In this document: piece by piece, positions 10,990-22,997 of the stretch
Layout: every line of letters begins with the position of its first letter
How positions within the stretch are numbered: position 1 is the first letter of the stretch
Translations under genes and position numbers: made by a program
The notes under the pieces: generated by a model
The model's input: only the letters and a program-made list of their open reading frames with translations
Told to the model about the DNA's origin: nothing
The model's database searches: none
Assembly: GCA_023653785.1 (NCBI GenBank)
Contig: JAMKCH010036036.1
Coordinates: 1-64,000 of the forward strand
Length of the DNA: 64,000 nucleotides
Direction of reading: 5' to 3'
Source of the DNA: Ophioderma brevispina
Lineage: Eukaryota > Echinodermata > Ophiuroidea > Amphilepidida > Ophiodermatidae

Positions 10990-11797
10990 AACTCCAACCA
11001 CTAATAGTTCCATAATGTTGTTTAGATATCATTAAATGTTCCTCGCAAATATAGCAAATTAGAGGTAATGTTTGGTTAAGTATGCTATGACCGAGATAAA
11101 CGGGTTTGTTTTTTTTTCCATTTTGGACTAAACCATTATATACCGACTACAACTTCGAAGATATAAACTGGAACGTACTGGTAACAAACATGAGAAACAT
11201 TTACAAGATTAAGCGGAGAAATGAGGACGCTGTTTCCTTTCGGACTGGTATGAAATTCTGAGAGAAGGTGACAACTAGTTAATGTAATGAAAATGCTGCA
11301 GCGCATCTCAACGTCAGCAACTTCTCCCATGTTTCCCTGTTCGTATGTTCCTAAAGAAAGGCAAATATTATTACATACCAAATCCGCTACTGGAAACCTA
11401 ATCGTACAAGAAAAGCACATGATTAACTGAGTAGAAGCCAAGATTGTGTTATTCATAAAGTTATATGAAACACCCTGAGCTAAAGAGGTCTTGTTTAAGT
11501 ACCTGTAATCGTTGTTTGGTCTGAATCAGGAGAAATACCTGAGCTTGGGAGAAAAGCGAAGTAAGTAATCAAGCTGCCTCCCCCATATTCCACTGAGATT
11601 TCGTCAAGTCCCATCACCTGTATTGTAAAGCGTGTTGCTGGGAATTCACCCTTAGAGAAAACAAACTATGTCTTCGAGGATGTTTAATCACGAAACAATC
11701 ATTTCTGTCAATATGAATTCGATTTCCATGTTGTTGAAAACCACTCAACGTTTTATCGCCTAGAAGGGTCGCTAATTTTATGATTAAACGAATTGAA

Positions 11798-11849
<52 letters not shown>

Positions 11850-12675
11850 CCATCATCGTCGTCGTCGTCGTCGTCGTCGACATCAACAAATTACCATGAT
11901 TATCAGCAACCTATAGAGGTCGCCGTTTTCTTTTCGTCACAGCGACCGTCATGTAAATAGATACAAGTAAAAACTTCCTACATATCTTACAAGAAGTCAA
12001 CAATATTCCATTTGACCAATGCTTTAAACACAACTTTCTTCTAGTTACGCTTAAAAAATAACCAACTAGTTCTATTTACGGGTTAAAAGGTCTGGAATGA
12101 AACACAACATTCATTTCTTCGATAAAAATATATCTCTAAGACCGATTACATGCACTTCAAACAAATTGCCTATTAGTATCAACATCGCTGTTAGGGTGAT
12201 ACATGCATTGAGGATAGTATGGACGATGGCGTTGGTCATTTCTGTAAATCTAAGAGTCTTTGTAAATTGACTTCATAAGTCAACATGAATTCATCCCTAG
12301 TGGGTCTTTTTTCTAAACATAAGTGCTAATGTGTACATATAATCGCAACTTTGCCTGCGTCAGTATAGACATAACAATGATTGATGTCAGTAGCTTCCAG
12401 ATAATAGCTTCTCAAATTTACCCAGTAGACTATGGTTATTTGACAAGTTTTCTAAAATTACTAAACTAATGGTGAGGCCATGTCTGTGCTGACTTGAACA
12501 ATTTGCTTTTCCTCTTACTGATTTCAAACTATAGTGTAGTCTACAAAATGGTAAAAGACGCTATGCAACAAATCTAAAATCTGCCACAGCGTCATAGCAA
12601 CAGCGTTTTAAATTTTCCACTTGCCAATTTCTAGAAGAAGATATTTCTCTAAGTAATTTTACATTGTGCGAGGTC
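10990..12675. repeat. Segmental duplication, unit 1 block B
   Basis: Collinear with 25,590-29,130 and more weakly with 40,180-41,290. Landmarks are TGGTTAAGTATGCTATG, ATTACATACCAAATCCGCTA, AAAGTTATATGAAACACCCT and TTTTACATTGTGCGAG. The second copy carries extra segments at 27,025-27,205 and 27,650-28,766. Confidence 0.9.
11798..11880. repeat. (CAT)n then (CGT)n trinucleotide tract
   Basis: About 16 ATC units followed by about 8 CGT units. The tract is at the same place in unit 2 (26,761-26,835) and is degenerate at 41,097-41,112 in unit 3. A poly-Met frame across it is an artefact of the repeat. Confidence 0.95.
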
Positions 12676-12684
12676 ACCCAATTC

Positions 12685-13030
12685 ACATAGCAGGAACCTG
12701 TTATAACTGGTAAATGCTATTGCTACACAGCAGGTACCTGTTACAACTGACTCAATGTATACACTGCATACAGTGCTATCATATCATAATAGTATTATAG
12801 CTTTATTCCTTAAAGCTTATGTAGGATTAAAATCAATCACATCCCACATCCTCCCTTGCTAGCGTAGTGGATAAGAGTATCGATTTGTAATGCAGGTATC
12901 ACAGGTTCGAATCCAGCCATGGCCTTTTTAAAATAAAAAAAAGTCCAGGGTTGGAAATACGCGTGTACAATACGTTAAGGAACAGTAACCCGTTCCACTG
13001 GTACCTGCTGTATATATAGCACTGTATTTT
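12685..13030. mobile_element. Candidate TIR element carrying a tRNA-like segment
   Basis: Near-terminal segments TGCTACACAGCAGGTACC (from 12,721) and, inverted, GGTACCTGCTGTATATATAG (13,000-13,019) form an inverted repeat. The element interrupts unit 1 between 12,675 and 13,035 relative to unit 2. No clear target-site duplication was found. Confidence 0.45.
12853..12924 (+). repeat. tRNA-like segment (Thr-like), non-functional
   Basis: An A-box-like CTAGCGTAGTGGATAAGAG and a B box AGGTTCGAATCC are spaced as in a tRNA, with TTGTAAT in the anticodon-loop position. The acceptor stem does not pair, so a tRNA-derived SINE head is more likely than a gene. Confidence 0.5.
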
Positions 13031-13034
13031 TTAC

Positions 13035-13315
13035 GGACCGAAAGTTATTCTAGTAAGACCTTGGAATCAATGCTCTTTTCTTTATGGTTTCTTCATACTT
13101 AACCGAGGTAAACCACCTTTGTTTAAAGAATCATGCAAACTGATATGTTCGAAATGTCCTTTCATTCATACAAATGGGACAAACAGTTGGCGAGACACAT
13201 TGCTTCCTTATGAAATATGATAAAGAAAACGCATTCAATCTTTTCAAAAACACGTCGCCGTCCGTATTGAGGCACAGCCCTCAATGTCCATATCTACTTC
13301 AGCCTACACGGATGT
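13035..13315. repeat. Segmental duplication, unit 1 block C
   Basis: Matches 32,222-32,505 closely: TTTATTCTAGTAAGACC is shared, as are ATCATGCAAACTGATATGTT and ACAAACAGTTGGCGAGACAC (13,170 and 32,368). It follows block B in both units, so order is preserved. Confidence 0.9.
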
Positions 13316-13769
13316 GCCTACACATTGGCCCTTTTTGACTTCCTCTCACCGAGAGAGCCCGTTTTTGTTTGCTGTCACTCAATGCCTCGTTTTTAAAACT
13401 ACCTTAAAAGAATTTTGAACAACCTCCCTTCCAGTTTTATCCCTTTCCCCCTTAACTCACAGAAATCAATTTCTTTCTCCAACTTTAAAATTGTGTTTAA
13501 TGTTCTTCTTCTTCTTCTTGCGATGTCAGCGAACAAGAGCATTAAATTTCGAAACCACTGTGAATCAGCCATTCCTTGGCGGTGCCTTCAATTTCCATCA
13601 GACCTTTTTAATGTCTATGTTTAGCAATGTTTCCAGACTTGTATTTGATACGCTTGTATGACCCCTAATTTTTTCCAGATCTCACTGAATGCAGGCCCAG
13701 GATTTCTTAGAGGTGGCGTAGATTATCCAATCAGCCAGATTTGTCAGATCCTCATTTTATTACCTTCTC

Positions 13770-13890
13770 AATATTAGATTTGCAAAGAGGACTAACTTAC
13801 ATTTACTAAAAGCGTTAAGAAGTTCATTAATAAATTTGATGAACAAAGGTGGGCTCAAAAATGATTTCTGCACATCCTTCTGTTTATTAA
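13770..13890 (-). mobile_element. Possible reverse-transcriptase remnant
   Basis: The minus strand reads QKDVQKSFLSPPLFIKFIN then ELLNAFSKCKLVLFAN. This resembles the 'GVRQG-x-LSP-LF-x-x-FIN-DL' RT motif. The neighbourhood (13,400-14,280) is too decayed to extend it with confidence. Confidence 0.4.
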
Positions 13891-13899
13891 AACAGTTTC

Positions 13900-14690
13900 A
13901 AAGTTATACGATCAATCCACAAGATATATAACACCTCGGGGACCATTACACACGCGAATACATTGCTGATTGGATATATTAAACCTTTTTCTTGTCTCGC
14001 AAAGTGTCATCATTCTATTATCCTTGTTCCCGATTACTTTACTCTCATATTTCTTTATACTTCTATAGTATTCCTCTGCATCTCGTAAATGCTATCCCCC
14101 ATTACGATCAAATATACGCTTTTCTGTTTAAATAATGCATACATGTATTTTTACGCTCTGATTATGCACCCACTCAAAATAAAGCATTTTATATCATGTA
14201 AAATCTTTCATTCATTCTTCAAATTATCCTTAAGCATGCGGATGTGTTTTTATAGTATTTTGAGGGGCCCTTTTAAGGTTTTTGCCCAGTAGGCTTAGTG
14301 TATCACTTCTTTGCTGCTGCTATATTTCGTTAAGTATTGATAACTCACCAAACTGTTAGTTTCCCACTGGGAAGAAGAAACTATCTAAATTGTTATTAAT
14401 ATACAATTTCCGCACTTCGTTCTGTCAATAGTAAAACGTATAGCGCAAGTTGCTTAGGAGTTTTTGTCCGGGGCATATTTTGTATGTATCATTTTATTCA
14501 AAAATATCGATTGACAATACACACAAGGAAATGCATTATTTTAAAAAAAATCGTAATTTCAGGGACTACCATGAATAAAGAATGTGCTTGTTAGCGCGTT
14601 TCAGGAAACAAGTTTGACAAAACAAAATGGTATGTTGGTCTTATACGTGTTGATTTTCTCACCAGTTTAAATGAAGTCACAGTTTAACAA
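13900..14690. other. No recognisable feature
   Basis: AT-rich DNA next to the RT-like remnant. Frames are short and unrelated to anything I recognise. Confidence 0.5.
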
Positions 14691-14695
14691 TTTAA

Positions 14696-15003
14696 AAGCT
14701 GACTCAAGAGATTTCCCGAGGATGCCACCCTAAATTTTCTAACAAATTGTGTTTTATGCATAATGCTTGTCCGCATATGTGTGAAATAGCTAAGTTCAAA
14801 TTTATGTTCTTCGTATTATAGAAAATCACAACCTTGTAATAAAATTCGGATCCTAATTTTTTATGGCACCGCTTTACTACACAAAGGTTTACTTCATCAA
14901 AACGAAAAACCAGATTCATCTCAGATTTTGGGATTGAGAAGTAAGGCTACTATCTCTAATTTTACTTTTTAATTAAAATAATTCAAAATTTCTGAGTCTC
15001 CCT
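14696..15003. mobile_element. TTAA-flanked MITE, family P1 relative
   Basis: Starts AAGCTGACTCAAGAGATTT after TTAA (14,692-14,695) and ends AATTTCTGAGTCTCCCT before TTAA (15,004-15,007). The ends match those of the elements at 3,838 and 63,077. It is 308 bp. Confidence 0.65.
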
Positions 15004-15007
15004 TTAA

Positions 15008-15135
15008 AGGGACACAAGGACATTTTCTGAGGATGCAAATTTCTTTAAATTTACACTTGATTGGTTGTAGAACACCTACCGAGAACGTTAAAGGTTTATT
15101 GGACAAACAAGTAGAGATGAAAGCCAAAAACTAAG
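15008..15135 (-). mobile_element. Fragment of TTAA MITE family P4
   Basis: Begins at the same TTAA that ends the preceding element. AGGGACACAAGGACATTTTC and then GTTGTAGAACACCTACCGAG and TTTATTGGACAAACA are the reverse complement of the right half of the element at 46,900-47,258. Two unrelated TTAA families therefore abut on one TTAA. Confidence 0.7.
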
Positions 15136-15139
15136 TGTT

Positions 15140-18100
15140 AAACTTGCTTGTTGTCCTAATCGGTCATATATATACGGAGAAACGTGGTTTGAAAATACTA
15201 ACACATACTTTTATTACATATAAAGTTCGTTTTCGGGGGGGGGGGTGGAAGTGCCTTTTTAAAAAATCGCCCTCCCCCCAAAAAAAAAAAAATCCTGGTT
15301 ATGGGCCTGTTTTTGCTATATAATAAATACTTCTACTGCAATCAACTAAGCGTTGTTGTACGTAGTAAATAATTCTCGATGGACCGGCTGCTTTTTTCCA
15401 GCCATATGCTGTTGAGGCGAACGCGATTTTCCCTCTTATTTGCATTCAATTCTATTAGTGTAGACTTTGAGTTGGTAATGGGAATTGGTAATATCAAATG
15501 GCAAGGTCTTCATGAAGATGTCAAGTATATCATTGTCTAGAATCACCTTTCGCCATGTTTATCTTAACACATATTATTCGTAATCGGAAAATTCAAACGT
15601 CAGGAAGTTCCGCTCTCTCTGCCCTAATGCAGTAGCGCTTTTAATGGCGGTGAAACCGTTAATGTCAATACGTTATTATCTGATCAAACACAATTTACGG
15701 TATTATTTTCAAATTGAGTGGATATGATGAATACGTCGAGAGAGAATCCGCCGATCTGCAAGTAGTTGTACATTTCAAGGAGGTCGAGGAGAGGTATGCA
15801 GTAGATGTTAATCGAGTCCGATGGGGTGTTTGTATTATTTGCTGACTGAATTCCAAAGTTGGAGATGAATGCAATTTGCACTTAACCTTGCGAATTTGTA
15901 ATTGCTCTTACGAAAGACAAACATCCACACCAAGATATGACTTCCACGGACCACGAACCATTGATATTCTGCCTTGCGTTGGAGATACTGTATCATAGCG
16001 TTTGGTGTTACAACTTCTTCTATGTTAATCTGGGATTATATTTAAGACATTTCTAGGAAGCTTAAACCAATGATTTAATTTTGATAAATCCAAACATTAA
16101 ACAACATGAAATAGAACCCTGTTTAGGAGGCTATTTTTCAGCAGAGAAAACTTCCAATTGATTTATTGTTCATTACACAGAGACACGTATCTAGGAACGG
16201 TTGGCATTTTGTTTTTCCTGAACTGAAACTTGCAAGTACTAAAGGTTCAACGTACCTTGAAGTTAACTACAAATATTTTTTAGATTTCTTGGTGATAAAT
16301 CCGGATACAGATTTTCATCAGTTCCCCTTACAGGTTCTCTTGAGTCTTGATTTAGGAATTATACTAAGACAAAGCTTCATGGTAAGTGTTAAATCCACAA
16401 ACAATTCCGTCTTATTTGCGTCACACCATCATTGCCATCATTATCAACAGAATCATAATCTTCATCGCCATTTGCAGTTTCATTTTTATCGATATTCCCA
16501 TCCCACTATTTCACTTTCTTTTCCATACTAATCGCCATCTTTTCATCATTATCTTCGTTTCCATCTTTATTAGCTCATTCACCCTTTCTAAGAACGTCCT
16601 TCGAAACATTTCTATTTTTCTTGATCACTTCATTTCTTCTCTCGGTTTCTCCTTGGTAATAAAATATTTTTTCCGCATAAAAGTTCGGGATAATGCTTGT
16701 AGGGATTTTAAAGACGTTAAGATTCAAATTGATATTTCAGACTGGAGTGAAGTTTGAGAAAATAATTGGAAGTGTACAAATATATATTGAAATAAAGATA
16801 AAAATTCATGAAACACTATCGATGTTGTGCTTGCCAGTTCAATGTCTGCCACGTATATGGCAATTGTATTATAATGTGTGTTACAAGTGTTTGCCTAAAA
16901 CCCATCAAATTTCCATCCTAACGCCTGTTCATAAAGTGTCGAAACTACCTCGCTGCCATTTTACCTCCTGAATATACCAATGAGCTTTGATGATAAAGTA
17001 GGTAATGGTGTATTAAATATCGATGATGCATGCATGGTTTGAAAAACACAGCCTCAGGCGAACAGAGGCCACTTCCAACTTGCACACAAAGTTTAAAAAA
17101 TAATGAATGAACAGAGAACACTTGATTACGAGTCTGTTAAAAGGCAGACTTTTGTTACACCGCCCTGGACTTGGTCGCCCTTGAGGTAACAACGATACTT
17201 GCATACCACGACTGACTTTTTTCCACAAGGGATCATCTAATTGCCTTAACACATGGATATAGAGTACGCCGTACCTTATTCCGTGTAGAAAGGCAAAATG
17301 CATTAGTCATTTCGAAAATATTTATGAAGGACTCTTGATGGAATTGGTTTTTGCATAATTTAGATGATAGCTGCAGGGAGGCACTATCAAAGTAGAACAC
17401 TTTCTTATTCTCTTCGAGTGGGTATCAGTGTCATTGTTTAAGACCAGCGTTAAGTATACATATTTCGCGAGACTTTTGTTTACGAGCCTTTTGATACGTT
17501 GGGCTCTTAAATGGATTCAGATAGGTTTTCATTGCTTTCAACATCCATTGCTTATCTTTTGTTACATATTCTGCTAATTTCATGACCGTGCGGTTACCCC
17601 GTTGGAGAAATCATGTCTACCTCAAAGCTCCAAGGAATACATTTATCACCAAATGATAGTCAGGAATTATATATAAATATTTGAAGAAGTTTAATGCAAT
17701 TTTTCCAATGATAGGTTGAATGAGTCAACACCGTTCTAACCTGTTATTCTACAGATATTCCCAATGTTAACCATAAAGACAATTTTCATTAGGAACAGTG
17801 CATGGTTGCAGCTTAACAAGTTGTTTACGTACGTTGCTTTTATCAGCTTATGCTATATTACACCGCACTCTCCCACGCACACGAGGGACATTTGGCCTTC
17901 TTGACCTCACCGTGATCAGCTGCAGTATAATAATGCAGTTAATTCAAAGATTAAAATATTATATTTCCCGATGGTTTCTGACCATTTTCGGATACATTGA
18001 TCTCAAATATCTCGTGCCATTTCTATAATTTGAAAAACAACATGCTTAGGTGTCACGTATGTAACATATATCTGCAAAAATATTAAAAACTGGGCCATTG

Positions 18101-18145
18101 GTCTAGTTGAAATCAACTAAATTTATGTAGGTAATGGTCATAGTA
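15140..18145. other. Three kilobases without a recognisable feature
   Basis: Short frames only; the longest, 123 codons near 16,386-16,757, is Ile/Phe/His-rich because of ATC/CATT-rich DNA at 16,420-16,560. Poly-G and poly-A runs occur at 15,235-15,290. No repeat partner was seen in the window. Confidence 0.6.
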
Positions 18146-18979
18146 CATATAGTCGATACTACAGTTTATTTAAAAGAGCACGATAAAGTCACGAACAAGA
18201 CTTGCTAATGATCATTGCTAAGAGACAGCCCAATTTCATAATGAACTTTACATCCAAGAGTGGCACCCTGCCCTTTCATAAATCAACATGTTCTTTTTCA
18301 AGGGGCTAGAAAGGACCCTCTAGATAATGCAAATCTTCAACAGAAACGTCTTAAAAACAATAATGTGATTTGAAGTAGTCCCTCTTACAGTCTAGGAAAA
18401 CAGTTCATATCGTGCAACAAATGTTTGCGTTTGCAGTCGTTACAGACATCACCCTGGTTGCCACCTTACGACATGGAGTGTGTTTAAATATCAATGCGCA
18501 TACGCATGCTGAGGACGGTTAAATAACCATCATATATGACCGGACATTTCGGCCAGACGAGGATAAGTACCGTATAGTATTACCAATCAATACTATGACC
18601 CACTAAAATGACCCTCCGGCTATCTTGTTCTTCATGAGCAAGTTATTGAGACAACAAAAAAAGTTTTAACGGGATAATATTAGCGTATCACAGCCTTAAT
18701 AAAACAATACATTGACCGGTTGGGAATGTTGTGGATGATCAGTTAAAGTATGATCAAAATTGACCGTTTGGGGGTAATTTTTGCAAACAAATCCTTAAAC
18801 TACTACATATATGGAACTGTCATTTGCCAAAGGAACCCAGGTTAGGGGCACTATGAACTTATTTGTGTTATAGATTTGTTCCTTTGCATTGTATGCATAC
18901 ACGTTGATTTGTTAGCGAAACCCGTCATAGTTTTCTCATTTAAGCTTTCCAAAAAGAGATAACATATTCTGATGAGACG

Positions 18980-19215
18980 TCACCGGTGGCAGATGAAGTT
19001 TAGTGCCGACAAATGTGTGTGTGGCTAACTGTGATCAATTCAAGAAATCCTAAAACACACTCATATACACTAAACAACCACACATTGCAAGAAACTGAAT
19101 CTCACCAATATCTTGGTGTTGATAATCTCACAATATAAAGTGGAATTCTCATATAAATTCCATTGCAGCTAAAGCAAACCGAAATTTTGGGTTTTCTTGT
19201 TGTCTGGAAGACAAC
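18980..19215 (+). mobile_element. LINE reverse-transcriptase fragment inserted in unit 2
   Basis: Frames read WQMKFSADKC, then after a gap ESHQYLGV and KWNSHINSIAAKANRNFGF. These match the CR1/L2/Jockey RT region 'WQM-F-x-x-DKC ... YLGV ... WN-HI ... A-RTLGFL' in the right order. In unit 1 the flanks GACGTCAC and GGCAGGCATTCTT-like sequence are adjacent at about 7,483-7,500, so this ~235-bp piece is an insertion here or a clean loss there. It has frameshifts and is non-functional. Confidence 0.75.
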
Positions 19216-19363
19216 AATAAAACTGGCAGGCATTCTTGTGATACAAAAGTTTTGAGCCCGGCTTTTTAAACTACCCAAATAAGGAATACGCAATTCCGTA
19301 ATGCCAAATGGTTTTCAAGTGGCCTGCCAGAACCAACTGCAGCCAATCAGCCAATTGACTTAA

Positions 19364-20114
19364 CACTTAACTGCATAAGGGGTTTGCACTTCCGTTAGTG
19401 CATAACGGGGGTTCCTAGGGACCCCCCCTAATATAACCACGTTCCTAAAGGATTGTTTGAAAACCACCACATGTTAGAAGGCTTCAAAGACATCAACAAT
19501 AAGAAAAAAAACCTGAAAGAAAGCTGTCAGTAAGAAAATTAGGGCACAACATTGAATTTAATTTCGCGTCAAAATGTGCAAACAAGACACTAATTGTTTT
19601 CTGCATTTTCTACGTCATTGCTTTCTCCTAGACTTGTGCTGATTGCTATAATTGGTGAAGAATGAAATATATTACCACATAAAGCACAAACATAAATGAC
19701 TCAGCAATTTATATTTTTGGGTTACTTGTATAATTTACCCTAGGTCCTACAGTAAACCGCTACATGATGTATATAAAATTATTATGGCTCCAATGGCCTA
19801 CTATAAACTTTTTGCAAGATTTTTTTAATTAATTATTTACTTTATGTCACTAGTGTATCATTATTAAATCTATCACAGCTACTCTAATAGATTTTTCATT
19901 TTTGTCATGGGCACTTCCGTTAGTGCATAAGGGTGGGGGGGGCTCCCTGGTACCCACCGAATTAACGCAAAAACGACACGATGGATTTGATTTTTTTTTG
20001 GCACAATGCAAGCGCAACTAAAAGTTAGACAAATCGATGCACAAGTGCAGCGTTAAAAATCGCCGGCAGAAAACTAAAAGTCGGGTACCTAGGAACCCCC
20101 CCTATCAGTTAGTG
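19364..20114. mobile_element. TTAA-flanked 751-bp MITE, family G copy 2
   Basis: Flanked by TTAA at 19,360-19,363 and 20,115-20,118. Termini are CACTTAACTGCATAAGGGG and, inverted, CACTAACTGATAGGGGGGG. A compact G/C-run palindrome lies at the left end (19,388-19,430) and a ~200-bp hairpin module at the right (19,911-20,114), with GCACTTCCGTTAGTGCATAA at the start of both. The segment is absent from unit 1, where the flanks are contiguous near 7,615. Confidence 0.8.
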
Positions 20115-21120
20115 TTAACAACAAAACTGCAACAGATGTTCCAATGGCCTGTACATTTGGCTTAATTACTTTCAAATCATTGCAACCAAACCAACTGTAG
20201 ATGGATAACTTTCGTCATTGGATATAGTTTAAAGATGGCGAGAATATCACTTCTGTCTCTCATCGAAAGGCAATTGTATTGATTCTAAATTGGATGTTAT
20301 ATAGCTTTGTGGCATTATTTTCTTTGACAAGTTAACGAACACACATTTAAAGAGTACCGTCACTTTACTGCAGTAACTGACAATAATAGGCTGCACAGCG
20401 CAACTTACATTGTTGTTGTCCCCCTCGAACCTGGGTAATAAAAAACACTATCAGTCATTTTTGGTGATGAAAACAAACAACGCCCTCGATGTTTGCCGAA
20501 ATTAAGTTTGCTGTATTATTATATTGGAAATTATTGTAGTAAACTTGCAAGTGGTAAGGATGAGAACAACATAGTTTTTACATAGGGCGATTTTTGTACT
20601 TAAATGTCCCGACGTTTATGATGTCATGAAATATTTTTATAGGTATTTTCAATGGGTATTAATGTTCATTTTTAACAAAAACGCCATAATTAATTGTTGA
20701 CTTGACGCAAAACTGATAATTAAGAGTTATAATTGCCATTTAAAGTTGAAAAAAATATTGTTTGTGGCTTTAAAGGGGTTAGAAATCGTGAATCAACGTA
20801 CGTTGCCTCTGAACCAACTGGGCTGGTAAGTGGTATGAATTGCTATATACCATTTACATCTATATTAATTAATAAACGTAAATTGAATTGATCTATTAAG
20901 TGGCTTCAAATAGACACAACCATTAAAAATAATTGGCTTTACTTTTGTGTTTGTTTCATGATATTTTTATGCCTATTAAGAGCAAACGGTTGATTTTTCT
21001 CCGGTCTTTGGTAAATGAAACAACTACTCCATGGGATCAAAGAGAGAAAGATGCTTGCATAAGGACACTGGTTACGCATATCGGCGAAGTAACTGATTTC
21101 TGCGCAGTTATTATAGTCTA

Positions 21121-22378
21121 ATTATACCTTTCAATACTACGGGGTATGTCAAGTGCAAAAGTTGCACATTTGATTGAAAATTAGTAAAATGTCATCACAA
21201 TTTTTTTCCCTAAATATCAGTGACCAGTAGATGCACATCATGCTGCATTGACTCGAGCAAATAATAGCACTGTTGATATCCAGTAAATTCGCTCGGTATG
21301 CAGAGGATAAAGCACTTTTTATCTGGAAGTACAGAGCCATTGTTATTACCCACACAGTTGAAACAGATTACAGGTGCTCATCACCCGATTATAAGATTGA
21401 GCTTCTTTTTCATGACGCAAAACACAAGATACGTGTCCTCTTTCACAAATAAATAAACCTTAGGCTTCTACTGTGCGTTCAATTAACTTTGACCGTATAT
21501 TTCAACATTTTTCCGAAAAGGAAACAAAGATGAACAAAAACCATGAAAGAAAGCTGTTTGGCAGACTGGGGGCAGACTGCGACCTAACATCTTTGTGCAG
21601 AAACAAAACTTAACTTACAGTAACTTGCCGCGTAACCCCATTTCTATTCAATTTACCGTGTTGTTAGCATAGGTCGCTAGACCCCTTCTTTTGTATTTTT
21701 CTAAATACATGGTGGTAAATTGAATAGAAATGAGGTCCAGCAATAAGTTCTGGATCTTGGTTCTGCACAAAGATGTTAGGTCACAGCTTACCAAGAAACA
21801 TATCCACCATGAGTTTTGTTCACATTAGTTTCTTTTTTCAATAAATGATTAAATATACAGTCGAAATTATTGAACTCACAGTAGAACCTCAAAGTTTATT
21901 TTAATCGCGAACGAGGCCAGCTCAGTCCAAACTAGGTAGACAGTTCATATAGGAGTCCCAAGTATACAAATGAGGTATTGCCATTGATTCCGTCCTGTGT
22001 GCTACTTAACAACATCATACAGAGCATGACGGAATCAATGGCAATACATCATTTGCGTACTTGGGGCTTCTATGTGAAACGTCTACCCTAAACTGGGCGG
22101 GGATAACGAGTCTTTAACGCCTGACATCTGTTCAGCTGCATGGACAGTAACAATGGCTCTGTAGTTCCAAATAAATAAAGGGGAATCTGAAGTGCTTTGT
22201 TTCGCTGAATACCAGGTGGATTTACTTATCAATAACGCCACTATTTGCTTGAGTCAATGCAGCAAAGTGTATGTCCCTTGATCACTGATATTCAGAAAAA
22301 ATTGAGATGTCATTTTATTCATTTTCATGAAAATGTGCAACCTTTACAATTGCCATGCCCAATAAATGGTAATTATAA
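21121..22378. mobile_element. Nested foldback element, ~1.26 kb
   Basis: The outer arms 21,121-21,385 and 22,125-22,378 are reverse complements at roughly 70%: AAATATCAGTGACCA faces TGATCACTGATATTC, and GTACAGAGCCATTGTTA faces AACAATGGCTCTGTAG. Inside are two further hairpins: 21,574-21,654 with 21,711-21,782 (GACCTAACATCTTTGTGCAG and its complement), and 21,930-21,990 with 22,030-22,110 (TATTGCCATTGATTCCGTC and its complement). The segment is missing from unit 1. It has no coding capacity. Confidence 0.8.
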
Positions 22379-22691
22379 TATAAATTATTATTTATAGTGG
22401 GAAAATGGTTTACCTCTGCGAAACATGTAATCAAAATGAACAATTTTTCCTTTGATCCTATGGCCAAAACGGGGAAAACATACACTGAAGACTTTTGCGT
22501 AAAATGTAATGGAATATGCAAAGAGTAATTATGTTAACGTAGCTTGGCCTTTTTAACAAATGCTATACTGATCTGTACAGTGTAAGATCAAGAGAACTAA
22601 ATGTAGGAAAATTCAATCATGTGTTTAAGATAAATAAAATATGTTGTAGTTAAACAAACATATTGTTGAATTATTATAATTGTTGAATAGA

Positions 22692-22997
22692 TCAGTGTTC
22701 TATCGACTGTTGATCATCGTCGACCTGTCCGGACAAAATATGCGAGTTTTTTTTCCTTGAAAGTGGCAGATAACGTATACAATTACTATCTCTAGGTTGT
22801 TTTTCTATTGAATGCGAGCTTGGTATACCTGAGTGGTATTCATAAGATCCCCAATTCCGCGACCGAGGTCGTTGAAAAGGGTGGGATATCTTTAATGAAT
22901 AACATTTGAATTTAATAAATATAAAGTATGTGCTGTTGAAAACAACCGTGGAATTAAACATCCAACCTTTCCTGTTTGTCTTCAATTTTACGGGCAA
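22692..22997 (-). pseudogene. Open frame shared by both duplicated units (copy 2), function unknown
   Basis: A 101-codon minus-strand frame starting MPVKLKTNRKGWMFNSTVV and ending ILSGQVDDDQQSIEH. Its N-terminal part faces the plus-strand frame TTVELNIQPFLFVFN, also open in both copies, so either strand could be the accident. The C-terminal 16 residues and the stop are shared with 8,764-9,012. No domain is recognised, and no signal peptide or membrane segment is evident. Confidence 0.25.

Noticed and set aside
11614..11889. 91-codon frame with poly-Met
   Set aside because: Created by the CAT trinucleotide tract on the minus strand; the duplicate at 26,637-26,912 has the same artefact.
12853..12924. 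Functional tRNA-Thr gene
   Set aside because: A and B boxes are present but the acceptor and anticodon stems do not pair, and it lies inside a TIR-bounded repeat.
17013..17303. 96-codon minus-strand frame as a host gene
   Set aside because: No domain, no splice context and no paralogue; isolated in feature-poor DNA.
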